Below, piece after piece: positions 34,070-42,084 of a DNA stretch of 63,703 nt (positions are counted from its first letter, which is position 1; every line of letters begins with the position of its first letter). This DNA is from Streptomyces griseorubiginosus (GTDB taxonomy: Bacteria > Actinomycetota > Actinomycetes > Streptomycetales > Streptomycetaceae), in assembly GCF_017614965.1 (NCBI RefSeq), contig NZ_WVUG01000015.1:1-63703 (forward strand), read 5' to 3'. The translations under genes and the position numbers were made by a program. The notes under the pieces were generated by a model that did not search any database, was not told the origin of the DNA, and worked only from the letters and a program-made list of their open reading frames with translations.

Positions 34070-34911
34070 CCACCGACCTGTCGTGGATGCTCACGGACAT
34101 CGTGACCAATGTGCCCAAGGCACGTCACGTCGTCCTGCTCTCCGCGGACGGCATCCCCCGCGGGGCCACCGACGGCCTGCTGGAGAGGGATGTCGAGACC
34201 ATCTCCGCCGCCATGGCCGGGATGCAGTCGCTCAGCCGGGCCACGGCGCACTTCATCGAGCCGGTGGAGGACCCGCAGTGGCACCAGACGATCATTGAGT
34301 TCTCCCACGGGTGGATCTTCCTGATCGGGGCGGGGCAGGGGGCCTACCTGGCCGCCGCCGCGGAACCCGACGTCGACATCCAGCAGATCTCCTTCCGTAT
34401 GCACCGGCTCGTCGCCCGGCTGGGAAACAACCTGACCGCGCCGCCGCGGGTGGAGGCGGAGGAGCCGCCCCAGGGCGCGGCCGGCACGGCCCGGGACGCG
34501 GGCGCCGACCGTTCGGGACTGGTCCTCGACGACCTCGACGAGGTGATCGCGGACGTGCGCGGGGCCCGGCACGCCGTGCTCCTCGGAGTCAACGGCCTGC
34601 CCCGCGGGGCGACTTCGGGCATCAGCCGGGATCTCGTGGACACCATCTCCGCGGCCATGACGGGCATTCACGCCTACAGCCGTGTGACGTCCCGGTTCGC
34701 GGGCGTTCAAGACGACGCCGGGTGGCGGCAGACGGTCATCGAGTTCCAGCACGGCTGGATCTTCCTGATCGCGGCCAGCGGCGGCTCCTTGCTGGCCGCG
34801 GCCGCCGAACACGACACCGACATCGAGGAGTTCACCACTCGCCTGCACCAGGCGGTGGCCCGGCTGGGCGAGTACCGGATGCCGCGGGAGGGGGTGCGCA
34901 GCGATGTCTGA
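34066..34911 (+). CDS. cvnB: Tandem (fused) Roadblock/LC7 protein CvnB
   Basis: A 281-residue protein made of two complete Roadblock/LC7 domains. Domain 1 spans about 4-120 (LSWMLTDIVTNVPKARHVVL ... HGWIFLIGAGQGAYLAAAAE) and domain 2 about 150-268 (LDDLDEVIADVRGARHAVLL ... HGWIFLIAASGGSLLAAAAE), joined by an Ala/Gly/Glu-rich linker of about 30 residues. Ordinary CvnB proteins have one domain of about 137 residues, and Roadblock proteins act as dimers, so this is a covalent pseudo-dimer. The two copies have diverged, so they may contact different partners. It overlaps cvnC by 8 bp. Confidence 0.9.
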   Translation: MTTDLSWMLTDIVTNVPKARHVVLLSADGIPRGATDGLLERDVETISAAMAGMQSLSRATAHFIEPVEDPQWHQTIIEFSHGWIFLIGAGQGAYLAAAAEPDVDIQQISFRMHRLVARLGNNLTAPPRVEAEEPPQGAAGTARDAGADRSGLVLDDLDEVIADVRGARHAVLLGVNGLPRGATSGISRDLVDTISAAMTGIHAYSRVTSRFAGVQDDAGWRQTVIEFQHGWIFLIAASGGSLLAAAAEHDTDIEEFTTRLHQAVARLGEYRMPREGVRSDV

Positions 34912-35293
34912 CGAGTACGGGCAGGAGCCGCATCTGGAACTGACGTCCTCATTAGTGCCACTGTTCGTGATCACGAACGGGCGTGCTCTGCCTCCGGACC
35001 AGGAGTACGAGCGCACCGCTCTCGTGACCGCGCGCAAGGAGGGCGGCGCCGCGGCCCGCACGCTGTCGCCGGAAGGCCAGGTGATCATGGACCTGGTCGC
35101 CGACGGCTTCCTGTCCGTGGCCGAGGTGGCCGGCCATACGCACCTGCCCCTGGGTGTCGTGCGCATTCTCCTGGCACAGCTGGAGGAGAGCGGTCTCGTC
35201 CTCGTCAGAAAGCCCGTGCCGCGCGCCGATCCCCTCGACCGAGAACTGCTCGGTGCCGTCCTCGATGGCCTGAAATCCCGATTCGGAGCGTAG
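34904..35293 (+). CDS. cvnC: Conservon DUF742 protein CvnC, with a TTA codon
   Basis: A 129-residue DUF742 protein with a winged-helix-like core (LSPEGQVIMDLVADGFLSVA, HLPLGVVRILLAQLEESGLV), the constant third member of Streptomyces conservons. Codon 17 (34952-34954) is TTA, within SSLVPLFVITNGRALPPDQ, so its synthesis and probably that of coupled downstream genes depends on bldA. It overlaps cvnB and ends 3 bp before cvnD. Confidence 0.92.
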   Translation: MSDEYGQEPHLELTSSLVPLFVITNGRALPPDQEYERTALVTARKEGGAAARTLSPEGQVIMDLVADGFLSVAEVAGHTHLPLGVVRILLAQLEESGLVLVRKPVPRADPLDRELLGAVLDGLKSRFGA

Positions 35294-35296
35294 CCC

Positions 35297-35857
35297 GTGT
35301 ACCTGGATCCAGACGTCCTGCGCTCGGTGAAGATCCTCGTCGTGGGGCCCTTCGGAGTCGGCAAGACGACCTACATCGGCAACATCTCCGAGATCGAACC
35401 CCTGCAGACGGAGGAAGAGATCACCGAGGCCAGCGTGGGCTTCGACGACCTCTCCCGCACCCCCGACAAGACGACCACCACCGTCGCCATGGACTTCGGC
35501 CGGCTCACCCTCAGCGAGGAGCTGGTCCTCTACATCTTCGGAACGCCCGGACAGGAGCGCTTCAAGGAGATGTGGGAGGAACTCTCCCGGGGCGCGCTGG
35601 GCGCGCTGGTCATCGTCGACCCCCAGCGGTTGGACGAGTCCTTCCCCGTGCTGGACCTGGTCGAACGGTTCGGCCTGACCTACGCCATCGGCGTCAACCA
35701 CTTCGAGGGCACCACCACGTATCCGCTCGACGAGGTCCGCGAGGCGCTGAACCTGCCCGCGGACACCCCGGTCGTGGCCTGCGACGTGCGCGACCAGCAC
35801 TCGGCGGCCCAGGCCCTCATCACCCTCGTGCAGCACCTGAAGTCCCTTCTCGCCTAG
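35297..35857 (+). CDS. cvnD: Conservon small GTPase CvnD
   Basis: A 186-residue Ras-like GTP-binding protein (DUF... MglA/Rab-like group). The P-loop is GPFGVGKTT (residues 17-25), switch I contains the Thr-rich DKTTTTVAMDFG, and Walker B/G3 is FGTPGQERF. The G4 position reads GVNHFEG rather than NKxD, as is usual in CvnD. Start is GTG 35297. The GTPase is held by CvnA-B-C in a nucleotide-controlled complex in the characterised conservon 9 (rar). Confidence 0.92.
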   Translation: MYLDPDVLRSVKILVVGPFGVGKTTYIGNISEIEPLQTEEEITEASVGFDDLSRTPDKTTTTVAMDFGRLTLSEELVLYIFGTPGQERFKEMWEELSRGALGALVIVDPQRLDESFPVLDLVERFGLTYAIGVNHFEGTTTYPLDEVREALNLPADTPVVACDVRDQHSAAQALITLVQHLKSLLA

Positions 35858-35867
35858 GAGCCCCGCC

Positions 35868-37238
35868 ATGCACCAGCAGCACGACGCGCAGGAGATACCG
35901 CCCGGGTGCCCCGCCCACGGCAAGGTCCCGCTGTACGGCCCCCAGTTCGGCTCCGACCCCGAAGCCACCTACACCTACCTGCGCTCCCTCGGCCCCAGTG
36001 CCGCCGTGGAGATCGCGCCCGAGGTCGAGGTCGAGCTGGTCACCAGCTACGACGCCGCCCTGTACATCCTGCAGAACCCCGGCTCCTTCGTCCGTGACTC
36101 GCGCCGCTGGAACGCGCTGAACGAGGGGCGTGTGCCCGAGGACAGCCCGGCGCTGCCCATGATGGGATACCGGCCCAACGCTCTGTTCAGCGACGGAGCG
36201 GCGCACGCCCGTCTGCGCCAGGCGGTCGTCGACAGTCTCGCCACCGTCAACGAACTCAAGCTCGTACGGCAGACCCAGCAGTCCGCCGACTACCTGATCA
36301 GCCAGTTCGGCGCCGAGCCGCGCGGCCGGGCCGAGTTGATGGCCGCCTACGCCCAGCCGCTGCCCCTGCTGGTCTTCAGCGATCTGTTCGGCTGCCCGCC
36401 GGAACTCGGCGACCGGGTGATCGTCGGCATCAGCGGCATCTTCGAGGGGACCCCCGGCGCGGACGAGGTGCTGGGCGGGGCGCTCGCGGAGCTGATCGCC
36501 CTCAAGCACCGCAGGCCCGGTTACGACCTGACGACGAAGCTGATGGAGCACCCGGCGCAGCTGACCGACGAGGAGGTGCTGCACCAGCTGGTCACTCTGC
36601 TGTCCGGCGGCACCGCGCCGCTGGCCGCCGCCATCGGCACCAGCGCCGCGCTGTTCCTCAGCGAGGACGGCCAGGCAGCGCTGCCCGTCGAGGACGCCGT
36701 CGCCCGGACTCTGTGGAACTACGCGCCGATCGCCAACTACGCGGGCCACTACGCCACCCACGACGTCGAGTTGGGCGGCCGGGTGCTCAAGGCGGGCGAC
36801 CCCATCCTGATCTCCTTCGCGGCTGCCAACACCGACCCGAAGCTGGCGCAGCATCGCGAACAGCTCAGCACCAAGGCGCACTTGGCCTTCGGGGCGGGCC
36901 CGCACGCGTGCCCCGCGAAGGACCCCGCCTTCATGATCGCGGTCACCGCCGTCGAGTCCCTGCTCAACCGGCTGCCGGACATCGAGATGCGGGTCCCGTT
37001 CAAGGACCTGACCTGGGCACCGACCCCCTGGAGCCGCTCCCTGGTGACCCTGCCGGTCCGCTTCACGCCGCGGACCCTGCGCGCGGCGGCCGCCGCCGAT
37101 CCGGCGCGTGCCCACACGGCTCAGCCCACCGCGGCCACTCCCCAGCGGACCGCCACGCCGACGCCTCAGGCACCCAAGGCCCCCGCGCAGCCCCGGGGCC
37201 TGTTCAGCCGATTCCTGGCATGGACCAGAGGGGAATGA
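35868..37238 (+). CDS. cvnE: Conservon cytochrome P450 CvnE (CYP157-like, no ExxR)
   Basis: A 456-residue P450 beginning PPGCPAHGKVPLYGPQFGSD, as in CYP157-type proteins of other conservons. The haem loop is FGAGPHACPAKDPA with Cys348 as ligand. The K-helix ExxR motif, nearly universal in P450s, is replaced by R280-T-L-W283 in VARTLWNYAP. Loss of this motif is known in the CYP157 family. About 50 Pro/Ala/Thr-rich residues extend the C-terminus. It may be a ligand-binding or poorly active haem protein working with the GTPase switch. It follows cvnD by 10 bp. Confidence 0.88.
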   Translation: MHQQHDAQEIPPGCPAHGKVPLYGPQFGSDPEATYTYLRSLGPSAAVEIAPEVEVELVTSYDAALYILQNPGSFVRDSRRWNALNEGRVPEDSPALPMMGYRPNALFSDGAAHARLRQAVVDSLATVNELKLVRQTQQSADYLISQFGAEPRGRAELMAAYAQPLPLLVFSDLFGCPPELGDRVIVGISGIFEGTPGADEVLGGALAELIALKHRRPGYDLTTKLMEHPAQLTDEEVLHQLVTLLSGGTAPLAAAIGTSAALFLSEDGQAALPVEDAVARTLWNYAPIANYAGHYATHDVELGGRVLKAGDPILISFAAANTDPKLAQHREQLSTKAHLAFGAGPHACPAKDPAFMIAVTAVESLLNRLPDIEMRVPFKDLTWAPTPWSRSLVTLPVRFTPRTLRAAAAADPARAHTAQPTAATPQRTATPTPQAPKAPAQPRGLFSRFLAWTRGE

Positions 37239-37308
37239 CCAAGGGAATTGACGAACACAAGTGACGAAGGTAACCCTCACTTAACTCGGTTTAGTGGATG
37301 GTTCAATT

Positions 37309-37320
37309 TACCCATGGGTA
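37309..37320 (+). promoter_or_regulatory. Palindrome in the AT-rich gap before the second P450
   Basis: TACCCATGGGTA is a perfect 12-bp palindrome 40 bp upstream of the second P450 start. The 121-bp gap (37239-37359) is markedly richer in A and T than its surroundings and may hold a promoter, so this P450 could be controlled separately from cvnA-E. Confidence 0.45.
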
Positions 37321-37359
37321 CGTATGGCGGCTGATTCCCCAGAAAAAGGAGCCGTCATC

Positions 37360-38610
37360 ATGGTGGTTGACGCACACCCGTCGCACGACCGCCGTTCGGC
37401 CGTCGCCCTCTTCTCCCGTCTCCGCACGGCGAAGGGGCAGGCCGACCCCTTCCCCCTCTATGCGCAACTCCGCTCCATGGGCCCGGTCACCCCGGCGCCG
37501 TGGGGCGGCCTGCTCGTGACCGGCTTCGACATGTGTGACCAGGTACTGCGCGACCGCGGGTGGCTCGAGCCGGACAAGCGCTGGCGCGAGAGCCAGGGCC
37601 CGCGCACCCGCTGGAGCGCCCCCTCCTCGCGGGAGATGAGCAACACCATGCCCGCGCTCAATCCCCCTGAACACACCCGAATACGCAGGGCGGCCGGCAC
37701 GTTCGGCCGCACCGCCATGCAGCGGATCGGCCGGATGATCAGTCAGGCGACCGATCAGCTCCTGACCTCCCTGGCCGAGCAACTCCACCACGGGGAGGCG
37801 GACTTCGTTGCCCTCGTCAGCGAGGAACTCCCGGTGGCCGCCATCGGCGACTGGCTGGAGATCCCGGCCGCCGACCGGCCCCGACTGCGTGAACTGACCC
37901 ACGACCAGGTCTTCACCCAGGAACTGCTGCCGACAGCCAGCCAGTTGGCGCTCTCCGACGCGGCCACGGCCGAACTGCGCGCCTACTTCACCGACTTGGT
38001 CCGCCAGCGGCGCGAACGCCCCGGCGAGGACCCCGTGTCGATGTGGATCCAGACCTGGGACACCCTCGAACCCGACCGCGACAAGGCCGACCAAGCCGTC
38101 TATTTCATCGCCCTCTTCGTCTTACTCGCCGCACTCGAGACCACCTCGACGCTGCTGTCGACGATGGTCCTGCGGCTCGTCGAGCATCCCGAGCGCTGGG
38201 ACCAGCTCGCCGCCGACCCCTCCCTCGTTCCCGTCTTCGTCGAAGAGACCCTGCGTCACGACCCGCCCACGCACGTGATCAGCCGGATCGCCGCCACCGA
38301 CAACGTGATCGGCGGATTCCCCGTCCGCAAGGACGACATGATCCACCTCATGGTGGGCGCGGCACACCGGGACCCGACCCGGCATCCGGATCCGGACCGG
38401 TTCGACCTCCGGCGTGAGCGGCCCGACCATCTCGCCTTCAGCGGCGGCATCCACTACTGCCTGGGCGCACCCCTCGCCCGCCTGGAGGCGCAGACCCTCC
38501 TCCACCACCTGCTCAGACGCCTGCCCCGCCTCACCCTGGTACGACGCCCGTCCTGGGCGCCCCGGGTCGCGTTCCGGCGTCTGCTGAACCTGGACGTCAC
38601 CTTCGCATGA
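37360..38610 (+). CDS. Cytochrome P450 (canonical), with a TTA codon
   Basis: A 416-residue soluble bacterial P450. The I-helix region is FIALFVLLAALETTSTLLST, ExxR is E296-T-L-R299 in VEETLRHDPP, and the haem loop FSGGIHYCLGAPLARLEAQ has Cys367. All canonical elements are intact, unlike CvnE. Codon 255 (38122-38124) is TTA. ATG 37360 is preceded by AAAAAGGA. It overlaps the enoyl-CoA hydratase gene by four bases. The arrangement recalls CYP157-CYP154 pairs next to conservons, but I cannot assign the family number by eye. Confidence 0.9.
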   Translation: MVVDAHPSHDRRSAVALFSRLRTAKGQADPFPLYAQLRSMGPVTPAPWGGLLVTGFDMCDQVLRDRGWLEPDKRWRESQGPRTRWSAPSSREMSNTMPALNPPEHTRIRRAAGTFGRTAMQRIGRMISQATDQLLTSLAEQLHHGEADFVALVSEELPVAAIGDWLEIPAADRPRLRELTHDQVFTQELLPTASQLALSDAATAELRAYFTDLVRQRRERPGEDPVSMWIQTWDTLEPDRDKADQAVYFIALFVLLAALETTSTLLSTMVLRLVEHPERWDQLAADPSLVPVFVEETLRHDPPTHVISRIAATDNVIGGFPVRKDDMIHLMVGAAHRDPTRHPDPDRFDLRRERPDHLAFSGGIHYCLGAPLARLEAQTLLHHLLRRLPRLTLVRRPSWAPRVAFRRLLNLDVTFA

Positions 38611-39401
38611 ACGAGACCGGCGACACCCTCCTCGCCCGCGCGCACAAGACCGTGGCCGTCGACCAGGACGGCCCGGTGCTCCACGTACGCCTCAACCCCA
38701 CCCGGCAGGACGACACGCTCGGCGTCGCCGTCCTGGACGACCTGATCGCCGTTCTCGACGACCTCCACGGGCGGCCCGACATCCGTGTTCTGGTGCTGTC
38801 CTCCGAGGGGGACGACTTCTGTCTGGGAGCCGACCGCACCGAATACGAGACGGCGCTGGCCACGGACCCGACCGGCGCCGCACTGCGGCGGATCACGGAC
38901 CGGGCCCACCGGCTGTGCAACGCCCTGGAGACGACCCACGCGATCACCATCGCCCGCCTGCACGGCAAGGTGATCGGTGCCGGTCTCGCGCTCGCCGCCT
39001 TCTGCGACCTGCGGGCAGCCGCCGACACCTGCCGCTTCCGGATGCCGGAGGTGGGCCTCGGCCTCCCGCCGGCCTGGGGCGGAGCCATGGGCCGTCTGAT
39101 CTCCGAGGCGGGCGTCGCCAGGATCCGCGAACTCCTGCTGACCTGCGACGTGTTCGACGCGGACACGGCCCACCGGATCGGCCTGGTCCACGAGATCGCG
39201 CCCCTCGACCAACTGGACAAAAAAGTCGGCGCGTGGACGCGCCCCCTGCTGAGGCGCTCGCCGGAAGCCCTCGTCCTGACCAAACGCATGCTCGCCGGCT
39301 ACGCGCGCGCCGACCGCACGGCCGACGTGTCCCTGCTCGACTCCCACCTCCTGACCCCGTATCTCGTCCCGATCCGAAACCAGGGTCCGGCCGCCGACTG
39401 A
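38607..39401 (+). CDS. Enoyl-CoA hydratase/isomerase family protein
   Basis: A 264-residue crotonase-fold enzyme acting on acyl-CoA thioesters. The oxyanion-hole blocks are DDFCLGADRTEYE and LHGKVIGAGLALAAFCDLRA, followed by FRMPEVGLGLPPAWGG; the second catalytic Glu of hydratases is replaced by a Pro-rich GLPPAWGG, so isomerase or other crotonase chemistry is possible. It shares ATGA with the P450 gene, so the two products are made in fixed ratio and may act on the same acyl chain. Confidence 0.88.
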   Translation: MNETGDTLLARAHKTVAVDQDGPVLHVRLNPTRQDDTLGVAVLDDLIAVLDDLHGRPDIRVLVLSSEGDDFCLGADRTEYETALATDPTGAALRRITDRAHRLCNALETTHAITIARLHGKVIGAGLALAAFCDLRAAADTCRFRMPEVGLGLPPAWGGAMGRLISEAGVARIRELLLTCDVFDADTAHRIGLVHEIAPLDQLDKKVGAWTRPLLRRSPEALVLTKRMLAGYARADRTADVSLLDSHLLTPYLVPIRNQGPAAD

Positions 39402-39435
39402 GCACTCCTCGAAGGGCGCGGCCGAAAGGACGCAC

Positions 39436-39476
39436 ATCGCCGCGGGCGACGACCTGAGTTCGTCGCCCGCGGCGAT
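39436..39476. terminator. Perfect 17-bp bidirectional terminator
   Basis: ATCGCCGCGGGCGACGA (39436-39452) pairs without mismatch with 39460-39476 around CCTGAGT. It lies between the convergent crotonase and DUF4232 genes. Confidence 0.75.
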
Positions 39477-39503
39477 CGCGTATCCGTACGGAGCGTGCCG
39501 GTC

Positions 39504-40142
39504 CTAGGACGCGGTGAACGCCTTCACGCGGACACCCGTGTCGCAGATGTGCACGGTCGTCTTCTTCCCGCCGCCTCCGGTGAACGCCGGGCTGAGGGGG
39601 CGGGACTCGCCGGGCGGGACGACGTCGACGCCCGCGACGACGTCACAGTCCTCGACGCCGGTGAAGGTGAGCGCGGCGGAAGCGGAATCACCGGGGGAGA
39701 GGCTGACCTTCGGCGCTTCGGCGGCCGACCCGGTCCAGTCGACCGGGAGTTCCACGCGGCCGGCCGTCCCGACGAACATGAGGGACGGGAAGCCGCGCAC
39801 CGTGCACGAGCCGTCCCCCTTGTTGGTGATCACGACCGAGGCCCGGCCCTGACCGGTGCTGACGGCCGTGCCCTTGAGATCCTTCGTGCGGCAGTGGTCG
39901 GCCGCGGGGCTCGGCAGGGAGTCCGCTCCGAAGAGCACCCCGGCCGACGGGGGCGCCGTACCACCGCTGTCGGCCCGGCCCTTGGCCTCCGTACCCGACG
40001 AACTCGACGACCCCGGCGACCTGGAAGCGGAACCGCTTTCCGGACGGTCCGCCGCACCGGACGGCGACGAGGAGGACGTCGACGAGCACCCCGCCGCCCC
40101 GACGAGCAGCAGGACGGTGACGGCGATCGGTAGTCGGCGCAT
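39504..40142 (-). CDS. DUF4232 lipoprotein
   Basis: A 212-residue exported protein. The signal peptide LPIAVTVLLLVGAAGCSS ends in a lipobox-like AAGC. A Ser/Gly-rich spacer of about 50 residues leads to a DUF4232 beta-sandwich: VVITNKGDGSCTVRGFPSL, VELPVDWTG, LSPGDSASAALTFTG, with cysteines in CTVRG and EDCDVV and HICDTG that could pair. The role of the domain is unknown. It diverges from phoD with 157 bp between. Confidence 0.85.
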   Translation of the reverse strand: MRRLPIAVTVLLLVGAAGCSSTSSSSPSGAADRPESGSASRSPGSSSSSGTEAKGRADSGGTAPPSAGVLFGADSLPSPAADHCRTKDLKGTAVSTGQGRASVVITNKGDGSCTVRGFPSLMFVGTAGRVELPVDWTGSAAEAPKVSLSPGDSASAALTFTGVEDCDVVAGVDVVPPGESRPLSPAFTGGGGKKTTVHICDTGVRVKAFTAS

Positions 40143-40299
40143 GGCTCCTGCCTGTTGTCGGACGGACGCTGTTGAACGGACGGTTTCGAGCGGATTGACG
40201 GCCCGGGACTCGCAAGGGTGAGCGTATTGCATAGAATCCTCGCCGATCACGTTCACCGGCGCTGCGGAGCGCGCACCGCCACGGGGGGAAGGTACGCGC

Positions 40300-42069
40300 G
40301 TGCAGTCGAGCAGCGACGCCACGGGCACCGAGGGGATACGCAGAAGGCGCTTTCTCGGCGCGGGGGCCCTCACACTGGGAGCCGCGGGGGCGGTGGCGGG
40401 CGGACAGCTCCTGACCGGGAACGCCTCGGCCTCGGTGGGCGGTTCGACGGCACCGGCCGGTGCCGGTGCGTCGGTCTCCGGCACGGTCTTCAAACTGGGC
40501 GTCGCCTCCGGTGACCCGCTGCCCACCGCGATCGTGCTGTGGACCCGGGTGACCCCCGTCAACCAGGGCAACTCCGGCATCCTGCCGCCCAGTGTCCCGG
40601 TGACCTGGGAGCTGGCCTCGGACAGCGGGTTCACCAAGATCGTCAAGAGTGGTACGGCGACGGCGAGCAGCAGCCTCGCGCACAGCGTCCACGTCGACGT
40701 GACGGGCCTCACCCCGGCGACCGACTACTGGTACCGGTTCAAGGCGCTCGGCCACACCTCCCGCACCGGCCGCACCCGCACGGCCCCCGCCGCCGGCACC
40801 ACCCCCGAGAAGCTGCGGATCGCGCTCGCCTCCTGCCAGAACTGGCAGCACGGCTACTTCACCGCCTACCAGGACATGCGCGCCCAGAAGCCCGACCTGG
40901 TGCTGTTCGTCGGCGACTACATCTACGAGAGCTCCGCCTTCTCCTACCGGGTACGCCGGCACGAGGGCTCGGCCGCGCCGGTCAGCCTCGCCGAGTACCG
41001 CTCCCGCCACGAGCAGTACAACACCGACCCGGACCTGCAGGCGATGCGCGCGGGCGCCCCCTTCGTCGTCGTCTACGACGACCACGAGGTCGAGAACGAC
41101 TGGGCCGGCGACGTGCCGAACGACCCGGCGGCCTGGCCCACCGACAAGTTCCTGGCCCGCAGGGCGGCCGCCTTCCAGGCCTTCTACGAGCACATGCCGA
41201 TCCGCTCCGCGCAGAAGCCCAGCGGCCCGGACGTCCTGATGTACCGCAAGCTCGACTTCGGGTCCCTGGCCCGGCTGCACGTCCTGGACACCCGCCAGTA
41301 CCGCGACGACCAGGCCACCACCCAGCAGGGCGCGATGGAGAGCGGCCGCGTCATCATGGGCGACACCCAGCGCGACTGGCTCGTGGGCAGCATGCGCACC
41401 TCCGGCAAGCGGTGGAACCTCGTCGCCTCCCAGGTGATGATGGCCGAGACCGACATCCTCGCCGGCGAGGGCAAGGAGTGGCTCTACGACGCCTGGGACG
41501 GCTACCAGGTCGAACGCAACGCCCTGCTCGCCGACTTCCAGGACGTCCGCAACCCCGTGGTGCTCTCCGGCGACCGCCACCGCACCATCGTCAGCGACCT
41601 CAAACTGGACTACTCCGACCCGGGTTCGACGGTCGTCGGCGCGGAGTTCGTCGGCACGTCCATCTCCAGCAACGGCGACGAGGACCTCGAGGCCTTCGCC
41701 GCCGAGTGGGCGCCCAAGCTGGCGGACAACCCGCACTGGAAGATGATCGACGCGCGCCGCGGCTATCTCCTCCTCGACATCACCCCGACCGGCATCGACG
41801 CCCAACTGCGAACCGTCTCAACGGTGTTGACCAAGAACGGTACGACCAGTACGGCAGCGTCCTTCCGGGTCGACGACGGTGTGCCGGGCGTCCACCGGGT
41901 CGACGCGCAGACGCAGGCACCGGCGAGCGAGAGCGCGGACGCGTCCTCGAGCCCGACGGATCAGGCGACCCCGACGGACACGACCGAACCACCGACCGAG
42001 AGCCCCGCCGGTACCTCCACCGGCACCTCCACCGAGGTGTCACCCACCGACGTGACGACCACCGCCTGA
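40300..42069 (+). CDS. phoD: PhoD-family alkaline phosphatase/phosphodiesterase (Tat-exported)
   Basis: A 589-residue exported metallophosphatase. The Tat signal RRRFLGAGALTLGAAG is at about residues 14-29. The N-domain VFKLGVASGDPLPTAIVLWT and the metal-binding FVGDYIYES, DDHEVENDW and VLSGDRHRT motifs identify PhoD, which uses Ca and Fe. The last 70 residues are Thr/Ser/Pro-rich (TEPPTESPAGTSTGTST), suggesting a cell-wall-spanning tail. Start GTG 40300 follows GGGGGAAGG. TAGAAT at 40232-40237 is a probable -10 box. It ends 15 bp before the FG-GAP gene. Confidence 0.92.
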   Translation: MQSSSDATGTEGIRRRRFLGAGALTLGAAGAVAGGQLLTGNASASVGGSTAPAGAGASVSGTVFKLGVASGDPLPTAIVLWTRVTPVNQGNSGILPPSVPVTWELASDSGFTKIVKSGTATASSSLAHSVHVDVTGLTPATDYWYRFKALGHTSRTGRTRTAPAAGTTPEKLRIALASCQNWQHGYFTAYQDMRAQKPDLVLFVGDYIYESSAFSYRVRRHEGSAAPVSLAEYRSRHEQYNTDPDLQAMRAGAPFVVVYDDHEVENDWAGDVPNDPAAWPTDKFLARRAAAFQAFYEHMPIRSAQKPSGPDVLMYRKLDFGSLARLHVLDTRQYRDDQATTQQGAMESGRVIMGDTQRDWLVGSMRTSGKRWNLVASQVMMAETDILAGEGKEWLYDAWDGYQVERNALLADFQDVRNPVVLSGDRHRTIVSDLKLDYSDPGSTVVGAEFVGTSISSNGDEDLEAFAAEWAPKLADNPHWKMIDARRGYLLLDITPTGIDAQLRTVSTVLTKNGTTSTAASFRVDDGVPGVHRVDAQTQAPASESADASSSPTDQATPTDTTEPPTESPAGTSTGTSTEVSPTDVTTTA

Positions 42070-42084
42070 CCTCCGGGAGAGAAC

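Noticed and set aside
35868..39401. The two P450s and the crotonase as a stand-alone natural-product cluster
   Set aside because: No scaffold-forming enzyme is present, and the first P450 is a normal conservon member.
40251..40257. GTTCACC upstream of phoD as a PHO box
   Set aside because: Only one unit is present; there is no second TTCA at an 11-bp period on either side.
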